Shown in pieces: positions 6,668 to 12,342 of a stretch of 17,137 nucleotides of DNA; the first letter of the stretch is position 1, and every line of letters starts with the position of its first letter. The position numbers and the translations under genes are program-made. Origin of the DNA: SG8-41 sp044867805 (GTDB taxonomy: Bacteria; Pseudomonadota; Gammaproteobacteria; Burkholderiales; SG8-41); contig JBIOVQ010000016.1 in NCBI GenBank assembly GCA_044867805.1, forward strand, positions 1 through 17,137, written 5' to 3'. The notes under the pieces were generated by a model. It was not told the DNA's origin and ran no database searches. It worked only from the letters and a program-made list of their open reading frames with translations.

Positions 6668-6684
6668 CCCGGCGTTCAGCCGGG
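6668..6684. other. small perfect hairpin in the divergent spacer before rnpB
   Basis: CCCGGC, a 5-nt loop, then GCCGGG. It lies between the membrane-protein start and the rnpB promoter. Role unknown; no T-run follows. Confidence 0.4.
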
Positions 6685-6710
6685 TTACACAGGCGAGCGG
6701 GTGGTAAAAT
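6684..6710 (+). promoter_or_regulatory. rnpB promoter, clear -10 and weak -35
   Basis: TAAAAT at 6705-6710 is 8 nt before the predicted 5' end of the RNase P RNA, the right distance for a -10. Upstream, GTTACA (6684-6689) is a poor -35 with a short 15-bp spacer. Confidence 0.55.
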
Positions 6711-6718
6711 GGCGTTGG

Positions 6719-7061
6719 GAAGTCGGCCAGACAGCCGCTGCGCGCGGAAGAAGCGAGCCTATACGATGGTTCGTACCGCGCGGAGAGGAAAGTCCGGGCT
6801 CCAACGGGTAGGGTGGCGGCTAATCACCGCCCGCCGTGAGGCGAGGAACAGGGCCACAGAGACGAGTCCTGACGTGGGCAACTGCGTTGGGGGTGAAACG
6901 GGGCAACCTCCACCCGGAGCAACACCAAATAGGCAAGCGTTGACGTGACCCACCGAGCTTGCGGGTAGGTGGCTCGAGCCCTGGAGCAATCCAGGGCCTA
7001 GAGGAATGGCTGTCGGGGCCGCAAGGCCCTAACAGAACCCGGCTTACCGGCCGGCTTCCCT
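6719..7061 (+). ncRNA. rnpB: RNase P RNA (bacterial class A, betaproteobacterial form)
   Basis: Catalytic RNA of RNase P, which trims tRNA 5' leaders. The 5' GAAGTCGGCC (6719-6728) pairs with GGCCGGCTTC (7049-7058) as helix P1. The universal core is present: GAGGAAAGTCCGGGCT (6784-6799), CCACAGAGACGAGT, GGTGAAACGGGGCAACCTCC, ACCCGGAGCAACACCAAATA, and the 3' ACAGAACCCGGCTTA (7032-7046), which forms P4 with the 5' core. At about 343 nt it is shorter than the E. coli RNA (377). The part between CCACAGAGACGAG and the GGTGAAAC motif is reduced, as I recall for betaproteobacteria. The ends are placed by P1 pairing and may be off by a few bases. Confidence 0.97.
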
Positions 7062-7087
7062 CCTTCCCTCCGTCCGGAGCGGTGTTG

Positions 7088-7106
7088 CCGGTACGCAACG
7101 TACCGG
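7088..7106. other. perfect hairpin downstream of rnpB
   Basis: CCGGTAC, loop GCAAC, GTACCGG: a 7-bp perfect stem about 30 nt after the rnpB 3' end. No T-run follows, so it may be a processing or stabilising structure and not a terminator. Confidence 0.5.
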
Positions 7107-7160
7107 AATCTCCAGACCCAGGTACCACCCGGGCGTCATACTTAATGTATTACTTTAGGT

Positions 7161-7183
7161 ACAGGGGTTTTAGCCCTGTTTTT
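7161..7183 (+). terminator. intrinsic terminator, probably for the rnpB precursor
   Basis: ACAGGG, a 7-nt loop, CCCTGT, and a run of five T (7179-7183). It lies about 100 nt after rnpB and about 90 nt before the mraZ promoter, so it would separate the two transcripts. The stem is only 6 bp. Confidence 0.65.
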
Positions 7184-7275
7184 AGAGCTTAATTACGCCC
7201 GAAATACAAGCTAAAATCCGCCTCAATTAACCCTCATAAGTCATTGTCCTAAAAACAGAAAGTACCCACTAACCC

Positions 7276-7305
7276 TTGACCATTTCCCGCTCTTTCCAAT
7301 ATAGT
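7276..7305 (+). promoter_or_regulatory. main dcw (mraZ) promoter
   Basis: TTGACC (7276-7281), an 18-bp spacer and TATAGT (7300-7305): a good sigma70-type promoter. The predicted RNA start near 7312 gives a leader of about 75 nt. It overlaps the first MraZ box, which fits repression by MraZ. Confidence 0.75.
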
Positions 7306-7328
7306 GGGAAGAAGTGGAGAAAAGTGGG
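7304..7328 (+). promoter_or_regulatory. MraZ operator: three GTGGR boxes at 10-nt spacing
   Basis: GTGGG (7304-7308), GTGGA (7314-7318) and GTGGG (7324-7328), each separated by 5 nt. This is the known arrangement of the MraZ binding site, direct TGGG-type repeats with 5-nt gaps. It starts in the -10 hexamer and covers the predicted transcription start, so MraZ binding should block the operon promoter. Confidence 0.85.
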
Positions 7329-7334
7329 ATAACC

Positions 7335-7375
7335 CGCCGCCTGGCAGCACCAAGGGCGGCGCTTTCCCACGCGCC
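7335..7375 (+). promoter_or_regulatory. mraZ leader with two alternative stems
   Basis: CGCCGCC (7335-7341) can pair with GGCGGCG (7355-7361). GGCGC (7358-7362) can pair instead with GCGCC (7371-7375). The two share bases, so they exclude each other. The second ends just before the AAGGGGGA ribosome binding site. This could be structural noise in GC-rich DNA. Confidence 0.3.
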
Positions 7376-7386
7376 AAGGGGGACCG

Positions 7387-7833
7387 GTGTTTCGTGGTGT
7401 CGCGGAGCTGAATCTGGACAGCAAGGGGAGGCTGGCTGTGCCCTCCCGGTTTCGCGACGCCCTCTCGACGCGCGGCAACGGCCAGCTCGTCATCACCGCC
7501 GATTCCGATCGCTGCCTGCTGATCTACCCGCTGCCCGACTGGGAGCCGATCGAGCAGAAGCTCATGGCGCTCTCCAGCTTCAACGCGCAGATACGCGAGC
7601 TGCAGCGGCGCCTCGTCGGCTACGCCGAGGACGTGGTGATGGATGCAGCCGGCCGCATCCTCATTCCGTCGGCGCTGCGCGGATACGCGGAGCTCGAGAA
7701 GTCCGTGGTGCTGGTCGGCCAGGGGCACAAGTTCGAGCTCTGGAACAAGGACAACTGGAACGAGCGGATGGAGAAGGGCGGCGATTTCGGCTCGGGAGGG
7801 CTCCCGCCTGAGCTGGAGGGCTTTTCCTTGTGA
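7387..7833 (+). CDS. mraZ: transcriptional regulator MraZ
   Basis: 148-residue DNA-binding regulator of the dcw cluster with two AbrB/SpoVT-like swapped-hairpin domains. Each carries the DxxxR signature: DSKGRLAVPSRFR (residues 11-23) and DAAGRILIPSALR (about 86-98). MraZ forms rings that bind the TGGG-type repeats found just upstream, so it probably represses its own operon. The start is a GTG at 7387 preceded by AAGGGGGA; the resulting MFRGVAELNLDSKGR is the standard family N-terminus, and the length is typical. Its TGA overlaps the GTG of rsmH by 4 nt. Confidence 0.97.
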   Translation: MFRGVAELNLDSKGRLAVPSRFRDALSTRGNGQLVITADSDRCLLIYPLPDWEPIEQKLMALSSFNAQIRELQRRLVGYAEDVVMDAAGRILIPSALRGYAELEKSVVLVGQGHKFELWNKDNWNERMEKGGDFGSGGLPPELEGFSL

Positions 7834-8768
7834 GCGATGGCTCACATACCGCGGTTCTGCAGGAGCAGGCAGTAGAGGGATTGAAGGTGCGCGCCGATGG
7901 CTGCTACGTCGACGCCACCTTTGGTCGCGGCGGGCATAGCCGGCGGATCCTGACCCGGCTCGGAGGCGCGGGGCGCCTCCTCGCGCTCGATCGCGACCCG
8001 CAGGCGGTGGCGGCGGGAGGAGAGATCGTTGACGGGCGATTTCGCATTCTGCATGGACGTTTCAGCCGGCTCGCGGCGCTCGCGACGGGCGCGGGCGTCG
8101 CCGCGGCCGACGGCATCCTGCTCGATCTCGGGGTGTCCTCGCCCCAGCTCGACGACCCCGCGCGCGGCTTCAGCTTTCGCGCCGACGCCCCGCTCGACAT
8201 GCGCATGGACCCGGGCGCGGGCATCACGGCGGCCGACTGGCTGGCGCGCGCGTCCGAGCAGGAGATCCGGGAGGTCATAAGAAACCATGGCGAAGAACGG
8301 TTTGCTAAATCGATTGCAGCAGCGATTGTTGCGGCTCGAGCGCGGGGACCTGTTGGCACCACACGACAACTTGCCGCGCTCGTGGCAAAGGCCGTTCCCG
8401 CGCGCGAGCCACAACAGGATCCGGCGACGCGCACGTTTCAAGCTCTACGGATTCACGTCAATCAGGAGCTTGAGGAGTTGTCGCTAGCGCTGCCGCAATG
8501 CGTGGAACTCCTCAAGCCCGGAGGGCGTCTGGTCGTGATCAGCTTTCATTCGCTGGAGGACCGCATCGTCAAGCGCTTCCTGCGCGATAACGCCCGGGCC
8601 GACACCCTGCCCGCGCGGCTGCCGCTGCGGGCCCGGGACCTGCCGCGCCCGCGGCTCGCGCTGGTCGGCCGCGCGATCCGGCCGGCGGCCGCGGAGGTCG
8701 CGGCGAACCCGCGCGCGCGCAGCGCCGTCATGCGGGTCGCGGAAAAGCAGCCCGAAACGGAGCGGTAG
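7830..8768 (+). CDS. rsmH: 16S rRNA (cytosine-1402-N4)-methyltransferase RsmH
   Basis: 312-residue SAM-dependent methyltransferase (MraW) that N4-methylates C1402 of 16S rRNA, the same nucleotide modified by RsmI encoded earlier in this window. Motifs are YVDATFGRGGHSRRIL (SAM loop), LLALDRDP, DGILLDLGVSSPQLD, DMRMDP, RNHGEERFAKSIA, QALRIHVNQEL and VVISFHSLEDRIVK. The GTG start (7830-7832) overlaps the mraZ stop, with GGAGGG (7815-7820) as ribosome binding site. Codons at about 8275-8500 use more A/T at third positions than the flanks (for example ATA AGA AAC, AAA TCG ATT GCA GCA), without disrupting conserved residues. Confidence 0.97.
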   Translation: MSDGSHTAVLQEQAVEGLKVRADGCYVDATFGRGGHSRRILTRLGGAGRLLALDRDPQAVAAGGEIVDGRFRILHGRFSRLAALATGAGVAAADGILLDLGVSSPQLDDPARGFSFRADAPLDMRMDPGAGITAADWLARASEQEIREVIRNHGEERFAKSIAAAIVAARARGPVGTTRQLAALVAKAVPAREPQQDPATRTFQALRIHVNQELEELSLALPQCVELLKPGGRLVVISFHSLEDRIVKRFLRDNARADTLPARLPLRARDLPRPRLALVGRAIRPAAAEVAANPRARSAVMRVAEKQPETER

Positions 8769-8771
8769 CTC

Positions 8772-9050
8772 ATGCTGCGGATCAATCTTCTGCTGCTCGC
8801 TGCCCTCATCGCCTGCGCACTGGCGCTGGTCACGTCCCAGCACCAGGCGCGCAAGCTCTACGTCGAGCTGCAGAAAGAGCAGGACCGCGCCAGGGCGCTG
8901 GAGGTGGAATGGGGCCAGCTCCAGCTCGAGGCGAGCACCTGGGCGACGCACGCCCGCGTGGAGAAGCTCGCGGTCCGGCTCGGCATGCGGGTGCCGTCGG
9001 CCGCCCGGCTGCAGGTGGTGCCGCCCGCCGGGACGGAGGGCAAGCCATGA
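8772..9050 (+). CDS. ftsL: cell division protein FtsL
   Basis: 92-residue bitopic divisome protein that works with FtsB and FtsQ to activate FtsWI. A single membrane segment (about residues 4-22, INLLLLAALIACALALV) is followed by a periplasmic coiled-coil stretch rich in Q, E, L and R (about 24-60). LAVRLGMRVPSAARLQVV is the usual C-terminal region. It begins 3 nt after the rsmH stop and overlaps ftsI by ATGA. Sequence conservation in this family is weak, so position, size and topology carry the assignment. Confidence 0.93.
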   Translation: MLRINLLLLAALIACALALVTSQHQARKLYVELQKEQDRARALEVEWGQLQLEASTWATHARVEKLAVRLGMRVPSAARLQVVPPAGTEGKP

Positions 9051-10780
9051 GGGCGGTCGTGCACCCGGACCTGGTCGTGAAGCTGCCGGCGTGGCGCGCC
9101 CGGCTGCTGCTGTGCCTGCTGCTCGCGTGGCTGGCCGTGCTGGCCGGCCGTTCCTTTTACCTGCAAAGCCTGCACCACGACTTCCTGCAGCAGAAGGGGG
9201 AGTCGCGCTACTCGCGGGTGATCGAGATCTCGGCCACCCGCGGCAAGATCGAGGACCGCAACAACGAGCCGCTGGCGATCTCCACGCCCGTCGAGTCGGT
9301 CGCGGCGAGCCCGGCGGACGTGGAAATGACGCGGGAGCAGGCCCAGCGCCTCGGCCGGCTGCTCAGCCTCAACGCGGCCGACCTGGAGAAGAAGCTCGCC
9401 GACACCAGCCGGGAATTCGTCTATCTCAAGCGCCAGATCCCGCCGGAGGACGCCGCGCGGGTGGTGGCGCTGGGCATCCCCGGGATCTTCCTGCAGCGCG
9501 AATACCGCCGCTATTACCCGGCCGGCGAAGTCACGGCGCATCTGATCGGATTCACCGACGTGGACGGCAAGGGCCAGGAGGCGCTGGAACTCGCTTTCGA
9601 GAGCGAGATTGCGGGCCGGCCGGGGAGCCGCCGCGTGCTGCGCGACCGGCTGGGCCACATCGTCGAGGACGTGGAGAGCATCAGCACGCCGCAGGACGGG
9701 CTCACGCTCAGGCTTTCGATCGATACCAGGATCCAGTACCTGGCCTATCGCGAGCTGAAGGCCGCGGTCGCCGCGCACCGGGCGCGGGCGGGCGGCATCG
9801 TCGTGCTCGACGTGGCCACCGGCGAGGTGCTCGCGATCGCCAACGTGCCGTCGTTCAATCCGAACAACCGGGAACGGTTCGACCCGCGGCGCACGCGCAA
9901 CCGCGCCGTGACCGACCTGTTCGAGCCCGGATCCACCCTCAAGCCGTTCACGGCCGCGGCCGCGCTGGAAGCGGGCACGGTGCGGCCGGAATCCGTGATC
10001 CAGACGGCGCCCGGCCACCTCGCCATCGGCAACCGCGTCATCCGCGATCCGCATCCCCAGGGCGCGCTGACCGTCGGGCAGGTGATCCAGAAATCCTCGA
10101 ACATCGGCGCCGCCAAGATCGCCCTCGAGTTGAAGCCCGAAGCCCTGTGGAGACTGTTCCACCAGGTCGGGTTCGGCACCCAGCCGCACTCCGGTTTCCC
10201 CGGGGAGGTCGCGGGCAAGCTGCGCGCCGCAACGGCGTGGCGCCCGATCGAGCAGGCGACGATGTCGTACGGCCACGGCATCTCGGTGTCGCTGCTGCAG
10301 CTCTCGCGCGCCTACCTCATCTTCGCGTCCGACGGCGAGCTGCGTCCGGTGACGCTGGTCCGCCGCGACGCGCCCCCGCAGGCGACGCGGGTGATTTCGG
10401 CGGCGACGGCAAGGGCCGTGCGCCGCATGCTCGAGCTGGCGGTGCAGCCCGGCGGCACCGCCCCGCGCGCGCAGGTCGTGGGCTATCGCGTCGCGGGCAA
10501 GACCGGCACCACCCACAAGATCGACGGCAAGGGCTACGCGCCGGACAGATACGTGTCGTCCTTCGTCGGCTTCGCGCCCGCGTCCCGGCCGCGCCTGATC
10601 GTGGCGGTGATGATCGACGAGCCGGGGGCCGGGCAGCACTACGGCGGCGCCGTCGCCGCGCCGGTATTCAGCGAGGTGATGGCGGGCGCGCTGCGCATGC
10701 TGGCGGCCGCGCCCGACGCGCCGGTGGACAACGTGGTGCTGCCGGCGCCGGGCACGCAGGAAATCAAGGAAGAAGTGTGA
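9047..10780 (+). CDS. ftsI: septal peptidoglycan transpeptidase FtsI (PBP3)
   Basis: 577-residue class B penicillin-binding protein that cross-links septal peptidoglycan together with FtsW. A short cytoplasmic tail and one membrane anchor (about residues 19-36) precede the pedestal domain, which starts SATRGKIEDRNNEPLA (62-77). The transpeptidase domain has all three active-site motifs: S296-T-L-K299 with the acylated serine, S350-S-N352, and K485-T-G-T488. The ATG at 9047, after a GGAGGG (9036-9041), overlaps the ftsL stop; the frame stays open further upstream, but that is ftsL coding sequence. It ends GTGTGA, sharing bases with the murE GTG. Confidence 0.97.
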   Translation: MRAVVHPDLVVKLPAWRARLLLCLLLAWLAVLAGRSFYLQSLHHDFLQQKGESRYSRVIEISATRGKIEDRNNEPLAISTPVESVAASPADVEMTREQAQRLGRLLSLNAADLEKKLADTSREFVYLKRQIPPEDAARVVALGIPGIFLQREYRRYYPAGEVTAHLIGFTDVDGKGQEALELAFESEIAGRPGSRRVLRDRLGHIVEDVESISTPQDGLTLRLSIDTRIQYLAYRELKAAVAAHRARAGGIVVLDVATGEVLAIANVPSFNPNNRERFDPRRTRNRAVTDLFEPGSTLKPFTAAAALEAGTVRPESVIQTAPGHLAIGNRVIRDPHPQGALTVGQVIQKSSNIGAAKIALELKPEALWRLFHQVGFGTQPHSGFPGEVAGKLRAATAWRPIEQATMSYGHGISVSLLQLSRAYLIFASDGELRPVTLVRRDAPPQATRVISAATARAVRRMLELAVQPGGTAPRAQVVGYRVAGKTGTTHKIDGKGYAPDRYVSSFVGFAPASRPRLIVAVMIDEPGAGQHYGGAVAAPVFSEVMAGALRMLAAAPDAPVDNVVLPAPGTQEIKEEV

Positions 10781-12342
10781 AGGCAAAATCGAGGGTCGAG
10801 AGCTTGCCCCCGCGGTATCAGGCGGGGGGTCGAGGGTCGAGGGAAGACGGCCCGGCGCCGGCCGACTGGCGGGCGATTGAAGCGCTTGGCATCAAGCGGC
10901 TGACGAACGACAGCCGGGCGCTCCAGCCGGGCGACACTTTCGTCGCCTATCCCGGGCAGGCGCGCGACGGCCGGGATTTCATCGCGCAGGCGATGGCGAA
11001 CGGGGCGGCGAGCGTGCTGTGGGAGCGCGGGCGCTTCCAATGGGACCCGCGCTGGCGGCTGCCCAATCACGGCGTGCGCGAGCTGCGCCGCCATGCCGGC
11101 GAGATCGCGAGCCGCGTCTACGGCAATCCGAGCAGCCGGCTGCGGGTGGTGGGCATCACGGGCACCAACGGCAAGACGACCTGCAGCCAGTGGATCGCGC
11201 AGGCGCTGACGCGCGCCGGCCGCCGCTGCGCCGTCATCGGAACGCTCGGCTACGGGATGCGGCCGCCGCTGCGCCCGACCGCCAATACCACGCCCGACGC
11301 CCTGTGGCTGCACGCCCAGCTCGCGGACTTCGCGCGCCGCGGCGCGCAGGCGGTGGCGATGGAGGTGTCTTCCATCGGGCTCGACCAGGACCGCGTGGCC
11401 GGGATCGAATTCGACACCGCGCTCTTCACCAACCTTTCGCGCGACCACCTCGAGTACCACCGCACGATGCGCCGCTACGGCGAGGCCAAGGCGCGGTTGT
11501 TCGCCTGGGAATCGCTCAAGCACGCGGTAGTGAACCTGGATGACGATTTCGGCGCCGAGCTCGCGCTGCGCATCCGGCGGCCCGGGTTGAGCGTCATCGG
11601 CTATGGTTTCGGTGCCGCTGCGGGCGCGCGCCGCGCGCGCGTCGCGGGGCTGCGCCTGGGCACGACGGCGCGCGGGGTGAGCTTCGATGTGCGCACCCCC
11701 TGGGGCGCGGCGCACGTCGCGAGCCCGGTGCTGGGCCGCTACAACGCCTGCAACCTGCTCGGCACGCTGGCGGTCCTGCTCGCGGGCGGCATCCCGTTGC
11801 GGCGGGCGGTCGCGGCTCTGTCCGCGGTGAAGCCGGTGCCGGGGCGGTTGCAGCGCCTCGGCGGCGGCGACCGCCCCCTCGTCATCGTCGACTACGCCCA
11901 CACCCCCGACGCCCTCGAGCAGACGCTCGCAACGCTTCGCGAGTTGCTCGCGAGTCCTCAGCCGTCAGCCGTCAGCCGTCAGCCGTCACGCCTTATTTGT
12001 GTCTTCGGGTGCGGCGGCGATCGCGACCGCGGCAAGCGGCCGCTGATGGGGAATATCGCCGCCCGCCTTGCCGACCGGGTGGTCGTGACGTCGGACAACC
12101 CGCGCAGCGAGGATCCGCGCGCCATCATCGACGAGATCATGGAGGGCGTGGACGGCGGGTCCGGCGCGGTGGTCACCGATCCGGACCGGCGCGCCGCCAT
12201 CCAGCGCGCCGTGGCGGAAGCGCGCCGCGGCGACATAGTGCTGATCGCCGGCAAAGGACACGAGGCCTACCAGGAAATCGGCGCGACCCGCCACCCGTTC
12301 TCGGATGCCGCCGTCGCGCGGGAGGCGCTCGCCCGGCCATGA
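10777..12342 (+). CDS. murE: UDP-MurNAc-tripeptide synthetase MurE (meso-diaminopimelate type)
   Basis: 521-residue cytoplasmic ligase that adds meso-diaminopimelate to UDP-MurNAc-L-Ala-D-Glu. Motifs are LTNDSRALQPGDTFVA, the P-loop GTNGKTT (129-135), MEVSSIGL, FTNLSRDHLEYH, YAHTPDAL, CVFGCGGDRDRGKRPLMG, and DNPR (440-443), which marks diaminopimelate specificity. Starts at GTG 10777, overlapping the ftsI stop. The first 30 residues have no family counterpart and come from a 7-nt repeat array with an internal hairpin. A second array encodes QPSAVSRQPS (395-404), inserted between two conserved motifs. Hence it is about 25 residues longer than E. coli MurE. Both additions are in-frame and all motifs remain. 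Confidence 0.96.
   Translation: MKAKSRVESLPPRYQAGGRGSREDGPAPADWRAIEALGIKRLTNDSRALQPGDTFVAYPGQARDGRDFIAQAMANGAASVLWERGRFQWDPRWRLPNHGVRELRRHAGEIASRVYGNPSSRLRVVGITGTNGKTTCSQWIAQALTRAGRRCAVIGTLGYGMRPPLRPTANTTPDALWLHAQLADFARRGAQAVAMEVSSIGLDQDRVAGIEFDTALFTNLSRDHLEYHRTMRRYGEAKARLFAWESLKHAVVNLDDDFGAELALRIRRPGLSVIGYGFGAAAGARRARVAGLRLGTTARGVSFDVRTPWGAAHVASPVLGRYNACNLLGTLAVLLAGGIPLRRAVAALSAVKPVPGRLQRLGGGDRPLVIVDYAHTPDALEQTLATLRELLASPQPSAVSRQPSRLICVFGCGGDRDRGKRPLMGNIAARLADRVVVTSDNPRSEDPRAIIDEIMEGVDGGSGAVVTDPDRRAAIQRAVAEARRGDIVLIAGKGHEAYQEIGATRHPFSDAAVAREALARP
10789..10843. repeat. 7-nt array TCGAGGG split by a hairpin, at the 5' end of murE
   Basis: TCGAGGG (10789) and TCGAGAG (10796), then 27 nt holding a perfect 7-bp stem (CCCCCGC 10807-10813, loop of 8, GCGGGGG 10822-10828), then TCGAGGG (10830) and TCGAGGG (10837). 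It looks like a four-unit array with a hairpin element inserted in the middle. It encodes most of the unusual MurE N-terminus. Confidence 0.75.
11954..11988. repeat. 7-nt tandem array, GCCGTCA x4, in-frame in murE
   Basis: GTCCTCA (11954), then four perfect GCCGTCA units (11961-11988). It encodes QPSAVSRQPS between YAHTPDALEQTLATLRELLAS and the CVFGCGGDRD motif, in a loop where relatives have only a few residues. The 28-nt core is identical to the array in murD. Confidence 0.95.

Larger units (their letters stand above)
7062..7386. other. 325-bp gene-free spacer between rnpB and mraZ
   Basis: Holds in order: a GC-rich hairpin (7088-7106), the terminator (7161-7183), an AT-rich stretch (about 7135-7260) unlike the rest of the window, a possible extra -10 TAAAAT at 7212-7217, the mraZ promoter and operator (7276-7328), and a GC-rich leader with stem-forming segments. 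I find no credible reading frame in it. Confidence 0.8.

Noticed and set aside
9091..10776. N-terminal extension of murE running through ftsI (open frame from 9091)
   Set aside because: The upstream part is an out-of-frame reading of ftsI with Arg/Gly/Ala-rich composition; MurE homology begins only after 10777.
8858..10786. Long open frame of 642 codons on the minus strand opposite ftsI
   Set aside because: It mirrors the ftsI/ftsL codons in GC-rich DNA, has a low-complexity His/Arg/Gly/Ala-rich translation and no recognisable motif; the plus strand carries a fully motif-supported FtsI.
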